Assembly (NCBI GenBank): GCA_050251555.1
Contig: JBFWMN010000069.1
Coordinates: 1 to 9,301 of the forward strand
Direction: 5' to 3'
Source of the DNA: UBA2137 sp050251555
Lineage (GTDB): Bacteria; Pseudomonadota; Alphaproteobacteria; Micavibrionales; Micavibrionaceae
DNA: 9,301 nt
Shown piece by piece: positions 1 through 5,339 of the stretch. The notes under the pieces were generated by a model. The model had not been told where the DNA came from. It made no database searches and saw only the letters and a list, made by a program, of their open reading frames with translations. Within the stretch, counting starts at the first letter, position 1; every line of letters starts with the position of its first letter. Position numbers and translations under genes: made by a program.

Positions 1-40
1 CTCCGAGTAAGGTTTGACGGTTTTTTTAGCCCTTACGCCT
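1..40 (-). other. Trailer downstream of envC, leading out of the window
   Basis: This is the 40-base non-coding stretch after the envC stop codon. There is no hairpin followed by a T run on the minus strand, so no intrinsic terminator ends the envC transcript here. The last five minus-strand bases (positions 5 to 1, CGGAG) look like a ribosome binding site core, so another gene on the same strand may start just beyond the edge. In many alphaproteobacteria an envC-like gene is followed by a carboxy-terminal processing protease gene (ctpA). That identity is an inference, because none of the next gene is visible. Confidence 0.35.
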
Positions 41-1264
41 TTACAGACGCTTGAGATAAACAAGTGGATCGACAGGCTTGGTATTTTGTCTTAGCTCAAA
101 ATAGAGCGGGGAGGAGCCTGATCCAGACCGGGAGGATTGACCAATTGGTTCACCGCCCCCCAGCCGTTGCCCCACAACTGTATCAATTTTCCCAAGTCCT
201 GCAATAAGGCTGTAGTAGTTTTTTTGGTGTTCTACGATAACCATTTGTCCGTAATGTTTGAACTCACCCGTATAACGGACGGTTCCTGCGGCCGGCGTGA
301 CCACCAAGGCCCCCGGGCGCGTCTGAATATAAACGCCTTGCGACTTTGCACCGATATTATCTTTTTGCCCATATCCGACCGCGATCATGCCTTGAGCAGG
401 TAGCCTCAAGCCCGCAGGGGCAGGGCGAGGTTTTGCTTCGGCAGGTGTTTCAAGGCGAGAAACAGGGACATGGGCGGCGGCAGTCTTCGATTTTTTGGCG
501 GCTTCTTGAGCAGCTTTCTGAGCCGCCTCATATTCTTCGGCATTTCTGGCTGCAAGATTTTGCACCAGATCATTAATGGATTTGGCGCGGGCGGCTGCCG
601 CTGCGGCTTCGGTGCGGGCGCGCTCCAGATCTTTGGTGGTTTTCTCGTAAGAAGCGTTTCTGTCCTTAATTTTTTTGGACAATTCCTGATTGGCTTTTTC
701 AAGCTCGCTCTTTTGATCTTTAAGCTTTTCCTTCACATCCTGCTTGGCGGCGCGAAGGTCATTCAGCTTGTCGATCTTTTCCTGATACAGCGCGACCTTT
801 TCCATCAAAACGGGGCTTGCGCCTTTGAGTGCGGTCAAAGATGTCACCAGCTCCTCGGCATTTTCAGGGGCCAGATACATCGCTTCGGGCGGCATCATGC
901 CCAGTTTGTGCAGTGAAACAATCACCTTGGCGAGATCTTCGCGGTTTTGCGCCAGTTCAATTTCGGCTGCCGCCGTATCTTGTTCCAACTGGTCCAACTC
1001 TTTATCCAGACTGCTGACTTCCTTTTCAAAACTTTGCACGCGGCCTGCTTTTTTGGAAAGCTCGGTTTCATAGGAGCTAAGATCACTCTTGATGCCTTTT
1101 AACTGGTTATCCAAGGCATGAACCTGTTTTTCCTGCTCTGCCATTTCGCGCTTGGCGTTGTGCGCTGGATCGGCTTTTTGCAAAGGCACGGGAACGGATT
1201 GCGCATGAACCAGACAGGGCGCAATCAGACAAGTAGAAAAGATAAGGAGGGTGAGGCGTTTCAT
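41..1264 (-). CDS. envC: EnvC-like murein hydrolase activator (degenerate LytM/M23 domain)
   Basis: This 407-residue protein is predicted to be exported. It has an N-terminal signal peptide (MKR, hydrophobic residues 4-19, likely cleavage after VHA at 19-21) and a long charged coiled coil at about residues 35-265 rich in E, K, A and Q. A Pro/Ala linker at about 266-285 leads to a C-terminal LytM/M23-fold domain at about 286-407. The zinc-binding residues of active M23 peptidases are absent. The final HxH position reads S-P-L-Y-F-E-L (385-391), like the SLYFEIRR ending of E. coli EnvC, and the usual YxHL segment reads SLIAGL (352-357). The family role, known from EnvC, is to bind FtsEX through the coiled coil and switch on periplasmic amidases that split septal peptidoglycan. 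Length matches EnvC (about 420). The ATG at 1264 has a TAAGG four bases upstream. It lies 32 bp after rlmH on the same strand, so co-transcription is likely. A catalytic endopeptidase is unlikely given the missing ligands. Confidence 0.88.
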   Translation of the reverse strand: MKRLTLLIFSTCLIAPCLVHAQSVPVPLQKADPAHNAKREMAEQEKQVHALDNQLKGIKSDLSSYETELSKKAGRVQSFEKEVSSLDKELDQLEQDTAAAEIELAQNREDLAKVIVSLHKLGMMPPEAMYLAPENAEELVTSLTALKGASPVLMEKVALYQEKIDKLNDLRAAKQDVKEKLKDQKSELEKANQELSKKIKDRNASYEKTTKDLERARTEAAAAAARAKSINDLVQNLAARNAEEYEAAQKAAQEAAKKSKTAAAHVPVSRLETPAEAKPRPAPAGLRLPAQGMIAVGYGQKDNIGAKSQGVYIQTRPGALVVTPAAGTVRYTGEFKHYGQMVIVEHQKNYYSLIAGLGKIDTVVGQRLGGGEPIGQSSRSGSGSSPLYFELRQNTKPVDPLVYLKRL

Positions 1265-1296
1265 AAAACCTTATCGGAAAATGGAAATGATTCGTG

Positions 1297-1758
1297 TCAC
1301 TCCCGATGATAAGGGTGTCCCGCCAGAATGGAAGAGGCGCGGTAAAGTTGTTCCAAGATCATCACGCGCACAAGCTTATGCGGCCATGTCAGTTTGCCTA
1401 AGCCAAGCAATAAATCGACACGATTTCGGACCGCATCACCAAGACCGCACGCCCCGCCAATGAGCACAAGGATCGGTCGCCCGATCTGTAAAGCGCGTTC
1501 GTCCAAAAGGCTTGCGAATTCAATGCTTTTCATGGTTTTGCCGCGCTCATCAAGGGCAATAACAAAGCCATCAAACTCATCAATGGCTTTCAAAAGACGC
1601 GCTTGTTCATCCGCAGTGCGGCGTGTTTCGTCACGCTCTTTAGACTCAAACTCAATCACTTCGACGGAGCCGCCCAAGCGTTTCAAATAATCCTGACAAA
1701 GCTGGTCTTCGGGTGCACCGGATTTGATGCGCCCGCAAGCAAGAAGCGTGCATTTCAT
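1297..1758 (-). CDS. rlmH: 23S rRNA (pseudouridine-1915-N3)-methyltransferase RlmH
   Basis: RlmH is a small SPOUT-family methyltransferase that uses S-adenosylmethionine to methylate pseudouridine 1915 in helix 69 of 23S rRNA, acting on assembled 70S ribosomes. The protein has 153 residues, against 155 in E. coli. Family hallmarks are present: the LVLIGGACGLG loop (97-107) of the knotted cofactor site, the WPHKLVRVMILEQLYRA block (125-141), and the invariant C-terminal HPYHRE (148-153). The fourth loop residue, usually acidic or Pro-Glu in relatives, is Cys104 here. The ATG at 1758 lies 22 bp after the rsfS stop with no convincing Shine-Dalgarno sequence, so translation is probably coupled to rsfS. 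A short hairpin spans the rsfS stop just upstream. The rsfS-rlmH pairing is widely conserved in bacteria, which supports both calls. Confidence 0.97.
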   Translation of the reverse strand: MKCTLLACGRIKSGAPEDQLCQDYLKRLGGSVEVIEFESKERDETRRTADEQARLLKAIDEFDGFVIALDERGKTMKSIEFASLLDERALQIGRPILVLIGGACGLGDAVRNRVDLLLGLGKLTWPHKLVRVMILEQLYRASSILAGHPYHRE

Positions 1759-1780
1759 AGGAAGTTAAATCGTTTCGCTT

Positions 1781-2164
1781 CTAAGCGAGTCGCGGCGAGC
1801 TCGAAGATGATGCCATCTCGGCAAAATCGCCCCACATTTTCTCGATATTATAAAAGCTTCTGACCTCTGGCTTAAAGAGGTGGATCATAACGTCGCCCGT
1901 ATCCAGCACGACCCAGTCGCCTGTGCTCATGCCTTCTTTACGGATGTCCTTGATGTCGTAAAAAGCGAGTCGCTCGATGATCTTCTCAGCCAAACCGACG
2001 ACCTGGCGTGAGGAGCGGCCTGTAGCCACAATCATATAATCAGCGAGATATGCGTTTTCATTGAGGTCGATGACTTCAATATCTTCGGCCTTATGGGTGT
2101 CAAGTATATCAACCAGAAGGTCTTTCAGGCTTTCAGGCGCCGGTGGCCTTTTATACGATGTCAT
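1781..2164 (-). CDS. rsfS: Ribosomal silencing factor RsfS
   Basis: RsfS (formerly YbeB, Iojap/DUF143 family) binds ribosomal protein uL14 on the 50S subunit. It blocks 30S joining, so translation is turned down in starvation. The protein has 127 residues. The family core is seen at residues 40-55 (ADYMIVATGRSSRQV) and 83-112 (DWVVLDTGDVMIHLF, then PEVRSFYNIEKMW). The core is preceded by a short basic/proline N-terminus. The tail after Trp111 ends in a low-complexity serine run (119-123) that is probably not functional. The ATG at 2164 is the first usable start, because the frame upstream is closed by TGA within 12 bases. An AAGGAG at 2184-2179 is 14 bases away, longer than usual, so the binding site may be suboptimal. 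rsfS heads the rsfS-rlmH-envC group. The preceding gap carries an intrinsic terminator, so this group is either separately promoted or expressed by read-through from nadD. Confidence 0.96.
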   Translation of the reverse strand: MTSYKRPPAPESLKDLLVDILDTHKAEDIEVIDLNENAYLADYMIVATGRSSRQVVGLAEKIIERLAFYDIKDIRKEGMSTGDWVVLDTGDVMIHLFKPEVRSFYNIEKMWGDFAEMASSSSSPRLA

Positions 2165-2208
2165 AAAGTTTAATCAGTCTCCTTTTCTTCATGCCCGTTT
2201 ATAAAGTC

Positions 2209-2240
2209 AAAAAAACCCTGTCCGCTAGTACACGGCAGGG
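2209..2240 (-). terminator. Intrinsic terminator between nadD and rsfS
   Basis: Read on the minus strand, CCCTGCCG (2240-2233) pairs with CGG-A-CAGGG (2224-2216) around an eight-base loop (2232-2225) with one bulged A at 2221. Seven T residues (2215-2209) follow at once. This is a textbook rho-independent terminator for leftward transcripts. The stem may gain a G-U and an A-U pair at its base (2241, 2242). It lies 93 bp after the nadD stop and 44 bp before the rsfS start, so it could end the nadD transcript or act as an attenuator ahead of rsfS. Confidence 0.78.
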
Positions 2241-2320
2241 CTGTCGTCAGAGATATTAAATACGTCATAGAAATGACAGGTTTCTCTCATAGCCCCATTG
2301 TACACCAGATTTTTTCTCAT
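2225..2320 (-). CDS. Possible 31-codon leader peptide or chance ORF
   Basis: This minus-strand frame runs from ATG at 2320 (within CATATG) to TAG at 2227-2225. It would give 31 residues ending FYDVFNISDDSPAVY. A second in-frame ATG at 2290 would give 21 residues. The last five codons and the stop run through the left arm and loop of the downstream terminator, so a ribosome finishing this frame would disturb the hairpin. Neither ATG has a good Shine-Dalgarno sequence. The second ATG sits where a predicted promoter would place its transcription start, so leaderless translation is conceivable. I do not recognise the peptide, and it has no run of a single amino acid as in classical amino-acid attenuators. 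A frame of this length can easily arise by chance. Confidence 0.2.
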   Translation of the reverse strand: MRKNLVYNGAMRETCHFYDVFNISDDSPAVY

Positions 2321-2326
2321 ATGCAA
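2297..2326 (-). promoter_or_regulatory. Candidate sigma-70-type promoter upstream of rsfS
   Basis: On the minus strand TTGCAT (2326-2321) and TACAAT (2302-2297) are separated by 18 bases, matching four of six and five of six positions of the sigma-70 consensus. Transcription would start near 2290, about 50 bases before the intrinsic terminator. It would yield either a short RNA of about 80 bases or, with read-through, an mRNA for rsfS-rlmH-envC. The call rests on hexamer resemblance only. Confidence 0.33.
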
Positions 2327-2333
2327 GGGGTGC

Positions 2334-2978
2334 TCATGTGCGGTTGCGAAGGGCAGTGGATGATTGACCACACACAGGCATGCTTTTTACCCAATAGATG
2401 TGACGTGGTGAAAGTTCCACCTGCATTGGACGACTTAAGACCTGCTGCGCACCTTGCGCACCGCTTAACAGTGAGACAGGCGCATGTCGAACAAGGTTTT
2501 TTAATGGCGGACGCGCCAAAAATGCGACAGGCACCAGATCAAGAATACCGCGCCAGTTTTGCCATCTGTGAAACCCGCTCGCCAGATCATACCCCCCGAT
2601 CCACACAAAATCGGTTTTCGGATAGGCTTGCAGCAATAACAGAAGCGTATCATGCGTGCGGTTGTACCCTGTTTCACGCTCAATTGCAGAGATGCGGATA
2701 TAGGGCAGGGTGCGTGTCAGTTCCCGTGCCTTGGCAAGGCGGATATCCGTGCTTTCCGTTTCTGTCGTGCCTTTATGGGGATTTTGCGGTGTAACGATCC
2801 ACCAGATCTCATCTAGCTTCAGCCAATGTTTGGCGGCAGCCGAGATATGAAGATGCCCTTCATGGGCCGGATTAAACGAACCGCCCAGCAAGCCGATACG
2901 ACGTCCCTTCGTTAGGGCGGGCGGCAGATGTTTGGAAAAAAGAGGAAACGAATTCCGTTTGATTCGAGTAAGGCTCAA
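2334..2978 (-). CDS. nadD: Nicotinate-nucleotide adenylyltransferase NadD
   Basis: NadD transfers AMP from ATP to nicotinate mononucleotide, giving deamido-NAD in NAD synthesis. The 214-residue protein is the usual size. It shows the nucleotidyltransferase motif GGSFNPAHEGH (32-42, the (H/T)xGH-type site), the substrate-loop segment WWIVTPQNPHK (59-69), THDTL (108-112) and the C-terminal SSTALR (206-211). The segment normally like MGADNLxxFHRW reads IGGYDLASGFHRW (127-139), a variant that keeps Asp, Phe and Trp. No ATG or GTG precedes the Rossmann motif in frame. The only standard start is TTG at 2978, with about 24 residues before the core and no Shine-Dalgarno sequence. A hairpin fills the 30 bp to atpF, so nadD may be expressed by read-through. 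NadD next to rsfS-rlmH is a very common arrangement. Identity is firm; the start is uncertain. Confidence 0.93.
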   Translation of the reverse strand: MSLTRIKRNSFPLFSKHLPPALTKGRRIGLLGGSFNPAHEGHLHISAAAKHWLKLDEIWWIVTPQNPHKGTTETESTDIRLAKARELTRTLPYIRISAIERETGYNRTHDTLLLLLQAYPKTDFVWIGGYDLASGFHRWQNWRGILDLVPVAFLARPPLKNLVRHAPVSLLSGAQGAQQVLSRPMQVELSPRHIYWVKSMPVCGQSSTALRNRT

Positions 2979-2984
2979 AGGTGA

Positions 2985-3010
2985 AAAGGCCTTTCCGGCG
3001 GAAGGCCTTT
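2985..3010 (-). terminator. Hairpin at the end of the ATP synthase Fo operon
   Basis: AAAGGCCTT (2985-2993) pairs perfectly with AAGGCCTTT (3002-3010). Two further C-G pairs across one bulged base leave a three-base loop (2997-2999). On the minus strand the hairpin begins inside the atpF stop codon and ends in TTTT followed by C, so the T run is short and mostly inside the stem. It could be a weak intrinsic terminator or an mRNA 3'-end stabiliser for the atp transcript that allows some read-through into nadD, whose start lies six bases beyond it. Confidence 0.6.
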
Positions 3011-3512
3011 AATTAAGCGCGCCTTGCAGCTTCTGCGGCAGCTCTTCCAGAGTCTGGTCAATCAGGCGGGCATTGATATCCTGATCGATGCGTGTCGACA
3101 GAATTTCGGTTGTCGCAGCAATCGCAAGCTCGGAAGCCTGTGCCTTGATTTCCTTGATCGCGTCGGCTTCCATGCGCTCAAGACGTGCAGCCAGCCATGA
3201 TTCGCGGCGCATTGCCGCTTCTTCAAGCTGCTCTTCGGCTTGGGCCTGAATTTGTGCAGTATGCTTTTTTGCCGTATCCAGAATGCGCTTAGCCTCACTA
3301 TTGGCTTCGCGTTGCTTGCGCTGATACTGGGCGAGAAGCTCCTGAGCCTCAACACGGAGATTTTCAGCCGTGTGCAGATCGCGTTTAATCTTTTCGATCT
3401 TCTCATCCAGAGAATTCAAAACGGATGCACGACCTGCCTTGTAGGCAACAAAGGCAAAAATGACGAAGGAAATAGCGACCCAGTTGGCGGTATTGGCGAA
3501 AAATTCAGTCAT
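3009..3512 (-). CDS. atpF: ATP synthase Fo subunit b
   Basis: Subunit b forms part of the peripheral stalk that holds the F1 head still while the c-ring turns. The 167-residue protein has one N-terminal membrane helix (about 10-26, WVAISFVIFAFVAYKAG). A long charged coiled coil follows (about 30-140, rich in A, E, K, R and Q), ending in a short delta-contact region (ILSTRIDQDINARLIDQ at about 137-153). The short N-terminus and basic residues right after the helix separate it from b'. The ATG at 3512 has a strong AAGGAG eight bases upstream (3526-3521), the best ribosome binding site in the operon. It follows b' by 20 bp, and its stop codon is built into the hairpin that ends the operon. Paired divergent b and b' genes are typical of alphaproteobacteria and phototrophs. 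Confidence 0.95.
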   Translation of the reverse strand: MTEFFANTANWVAISFVIFAFVAYKAGRASVLNSLDEKIEKIKRDLHTAENLRVEAQELLAQYQRKQREANSEAKRILDTAKKHTAQIQAQAEEQLEEAAMRRESWLAARLERMEADAIKEIKAQASELAIAATTEILSTRIDQDINARLIDQTLEELPQKLQGALN

Positions 3513-3532
3513 TATCTTTTCTCCTTACCCTT

Positions 3533-4174
3533 TCAAGCCGCTTTTTTGGATTGGTCTTCGGCGACAAGGCCGGCAATCACTTTTTGGACTTCGGATTTCG
3601 ACAACTCAAGGCCCGCCAGTTTCTTGGTGGCTTCAGCTGTCAGTGAAGCGACGATTGTTTCAATCTCGCTCATGGTTTCGTTACGGGCCTTTTCAATGGC
3701 TTTTTCAGTGGACGCCATATCTTTTTCGGCGCGTTCGCGGAACGCGTTTTGCGCGTCCGCTGCTTTATCCTTAATCGCACGCTCAACTTCAGCCGATGCC
3801 TTTGTAGCGTCATTACGGGCAGCCGCCAGATTGGCCTCATATTCGGCCTGTACCTTTTGCGCCTGTTCCGTTAGAGCCTCAGCTTCGGACATATCGCTTT
3901 CAATCTGATTGCGACGATTGTCAATCGTTGCCGACATTGTCGGCAATGTTTTGCGGGCAAATACGAAATAAAGCAGCCCGAACATGACCGCCAACCAGAA
4001 AATCTGGGAGGGGAACCATGTCGGATCGAACTGCGGCAATCCGCCACCTGAAGAGGCGTGTTCAACCGCCTCTTCTGCCAGTTCTTCCCCATGCTCAGGC
4101 GCGGCCCAAGCGGCAGAGCTCATCATGAGCACGGCAACCGAGACTGTCATTTCTGTCAGAAAACGCTGAAACAT
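3533..4174 (-). CDS. atpF2: ATP synthase Fo subunit b' (second b-type stalk subunit)
   Basis: This is the b' partner of the peripheral stalk, also called atpG or atpX in some genomes, and forms a heterodimer with b. It has 213 residues. Residues 1-24 look like a cleavable signal peptide (hydrophobic 9-18, then AAWA before APEHG). Next come an acidic, His-containing stretch (27-40) and the b' signature GLPQFDPTWFPSQIFWLAV (45-63) at the start of the membrane helix (about 55-73). KTLP and a long coiled coil to the C-terminus follow. The FDPxxFPSQIFWL block is the best evidence for b' rather than b. The ATG at 4174 is supported by this N-terminus, though only a weak purine stretch precedes it. 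It lies 38 bp after atpE and 20 bp before atpF, within one Fo operon. Confidence 0.95.
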   Translation of the reverse strand: MFQRFLTEMTVSVAVLMMSSAAWAAPEHGEELAEEAVEHASSGGGLPQFDPTWFPSQIFWLAVMFGLLYFVFARKTLPTMSATIDNRRNQIESDMSEAEALTEQAQKVQAEYEANLAAARNDATKASAEVERAIKDKAADAQNAFRERAEKDMASTEKAIEKARNETMSEIETIVASLTAEATKKLAGLELSKSEVQKVIAGLVAEDQSKKAA

Positions 4175-4212
4175 GGGCTGTCTTTCTTTTAACTTTCCGA
4201 GCTCGTCGCGAC

Positions 4213-4437
4213 TTATGCGAAAACGAGGAAGAAAGCGATAACGAGAGCGAAAATCGCCAGAGCTTCTGTCAGAGCGAAGGTCAGGAAGAATTTTTTGTCC
4301 AGCAGCTCAACAGCACCGGGGTTGCGGCCCACTGCTTCGTTGTAAGAAGCAAAGATCATACCGAGGCCCAGACCAACGCCCAGAAGAGGCAGAAGAGCAA
4401 TCGCACCGGCGAGTAATTTTACAGCTTCGAGTTCCAT
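4213..4437 (-). CDS. atpE: ATP synthase Fo subunit c (proteolipid)
   Basis: Subunit c assembles into the rotor ring that carries protons across the membrane. The 74-residue protein is two membrane helices joined by a polar loop. Helix 1 carries the glycine-zipper GVGLGLG (20-26). The loop has the invariant RNP (38-40) that contacts the central stalk. Helix 2 carries the essential carboxylate Glu58 in FALTEALAIFAL. The sodium-ring ligands are absent: Met27 stands where sodium-dependent rings have Gln, and Ala59 follows the Glu instead of Ser or Thr. A proton-driven ring is therefore inferred. Helix 1 has a proline at position 17. The ATG at 4437 has AAGGA eight bases upstream (4450-4446). It is separated from atpB by 146 bp, the longest gap within the operon, which may allow separate control of this subunit, needed in many copies. 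Confidence 0.97.
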   Translation of the reverse strand: MELEAVKLLAGAIALLPLLGVGLGLGMIFASYNEAVGRNPGAVELLDKKFFLTFALTEALAIFALVIAFFLVFA

Positions 4438-4452
4438 TTTAAGTATCCTTTT

Positions 4453-4466
4453 CGTTTTTAAGTTTT
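4453..4466. repeat. 14-bp direct repeat, copy next to atpE
   Basis: CGTTTTTAAGTTTT on the plus strand is identical to 4571-4584. This copy lies just upstream of the atpE ribosome binding site. The two copies are 118 bp apart and bracket the atpB-atpE gap. The sequence is A/T-rich, so chance is not excluded, but an exact 14-base match in so short a region is unusual. Confidence 0.7.
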
Positions 4467-4518
4467 ACCTTAAGAGGTTGGTTTAGCTTTTCAAAAAGTG
4501 GTTATTTCGATGCCCGCG

Positions 4519-4546
4519 ATACTACAGATTTTTAAGCCCATTGCAA
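4519..4546 (-). promoter_or_regulatory. Weak promoter-like pair upstream of atpE
   Basis: On the minus strand TTGCAA (4546-4541) and TAGTAT (4524-4519) are separated by 16 bases, each matching four of six sigma-70 consensus positions. An internal promoter could raise subunit c output. The match is weak. Confidence 0.17.
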
Positions 4547-4570
4547 CCGCCAAACACCACGGAAAACCGC

Positions 4571-4584
4571 CGTTTTTAAGTTTT
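4571..4584. repeat. 14-bp direct repeat, copy next to atpB stop
   Basis: Exact copy of 4453-4466. It abuts the atpB stop codon and shares its last base, so one edge of the intergenic segment coincides with the gene end. Confidence 0.7.
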
Positions 4585-5339
4585 TAGTGCTCCAGCTCCA
4601 ACGCATCTTTCAGATAGATGCAGCTTAAAACCGTAAACACATAAGCCTGCAAGTATGCAATCAGCAATTCAAAGGCAATCATCACCGCATTAAAGACGGT
4701 CGGGACTGCCGCTGCCAGAAATCCGCCGATACCAGCCGCCACGAACATGGTGGCAAAGCCCGCGAACACTTTCAGCATGATGTGACCCGCCATCATGTTC
4801 GCGAACAAACGAACAGACAAAGTAATCGGGCGCACCAGAAAGGAGATCAGTTCCAGAGGAAAAACCAGAGGAACGAGAAACAGGGGTGTTCCGGGCGGCA
4901 AGAATAAGGAGAAGAAGTGCAGCCCGTGCTTGATAAAACCAATGACCAGCACGAAAGAGAAAATCATCAGTGCAAGCGCAAACGTCACAATAATGTGTGA
5001 GGTGTAGGTAAAGGAGTAGGGGAGCAGTCCAAGAGCATTCCCTAAAAACACCACGACAAAGAGTGTGAAAATGAGCGGGAAGAATTTACGGCCCTTTTGA
5101 CCGACATTCTCGCGGATCATGCTCGCGATAAATTCATATAAAACTTCGGCAGCCATCTGCATACGACCCGGCACCAAAGCCTTCGGGCGCACAGCCAATG
5201 TCAGGAAGAAAAGGGAGGTCACAACACCAATCGTCATCCAGAGTGATGAATTCGTATAGGAAATATCGAATCCGCCCACATGCATGGAAAATAGGGGTTG
5301 AATGACAAACTGGTGGAGAGGGTCGTGTGATTCGGCCAT
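4584..5339 (-). CDS. atpB: ATP synthase Fo subunit a
   Basis: Subunit a is the membrane stator that forms the two proton half-channels beside the c-ring. The 251-residue protein has an N-terminal DPLHQF segment (6-11) and about five or six hydrophobic membrane segments. The essential arginine is Arg177 in PITLSVRLFANMMAGH (171-186), matching Arg210 of E. coli. The last helix carries FELLIAYLQAYVFTVLSCIYL (223-243), with Gln231 at the position of E. coli Gln252. LGNALGLLPYSFTYTSH (99-115) is also typical. The ATG at 5339 has a GACAGAGAT stretch next to it as a modest binding site. The 81-bp gap before it, after atpI, holds only a short GCGC stem. The order atpI-atpB-atpE-b'-b is the standard alphaproteobacterial Fo operon. 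Confidence 0.97.
   Translation of the reverse strand: MAESHDPLHQFVIQPLFSMHVGGFDISYTNSSLWMTIGVVTSLFFLTLAVRPKALVPGRMQMAAEVLYEFIASMIRENVGQKGRKFFPLIFTLFVVVFLGNALGLLPYSFTYTSHIIVTFALALMIFSFVLVIGFIKHGLHFFSLFLPPGTPLFLVPLVFPLELISFLVRPITLSVRLFANMMAGHIMLKVFAGFATMFVAAGIGGFLAAAVPTVFNAVMIAFELLIAYLQAYVFTVLSCIYLKDALELEH

Larger units (their letters stand above)
4438..4583 (-). other. atpB-atpE intergenic region
   Basis: This 146-bp non-coding stretch lies inside the Fo operon. It is A-rich near atpE and G/C-rich near atpB. It contains a ribosome binding site for atpE (4450-4446), a 14-bp direct repeat at each end, and a weak promoter-like pair (4546-4519). No strong terminator is seen. A 4-bp stem (ACGG/CCGT near the atpB end) is too small to call. 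Because subunit c is needed in far more copies than a or b, an internal promoter or RNA processing site here would make sense, but the sequence does not prove one. Confidence 0.5.

Noticed and set aside
470..916. 148-codon hydrophobic frame on the plus strand
   Set aside because: It is antisense to the EnvC coiled coil. The Phe/Leu-rich composition is what reverse-complemented Lys/Glu codons give.
2165..2208. Promoter immediately upstream of rsfS (TTGACT in the T run, TATAAA nearby)
   Set aside because: The TTGACT has no matching -10 at 16-18 bases, and the TATAAA has no matching -35. The elements do not combine into a promoter.
2273..2794. 173-codon open frame on the plus strand
   Set aside because: It lies antisense to nadD, which has clear catalytic motifs in its own frame. 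The product has no recognisable motif and no ribosome binding site, so it is a shadow frame.
3240..3908. 222-codon open frame on the plus strand
   Set aside because: It is antisense to atpF and b', whose coiled-coil codon use (Ala/Glu/Lys-rich) generates long Ser/Ala-rich open frames on the opposite strand.
4213..4437. Sodium-driven c-ring
   Set aside because: Met27 and Ala59 occupy the positions of the sodium ligands Gln and Ser/Thr, so a proton ring is the better reading.
4555..4590. Possible plus-strand terminator (ACGG/CCGT stem followed by T-rich sequence)
   Set aside because: The stem has only four pairs, and no plus-strand gene precedes it.
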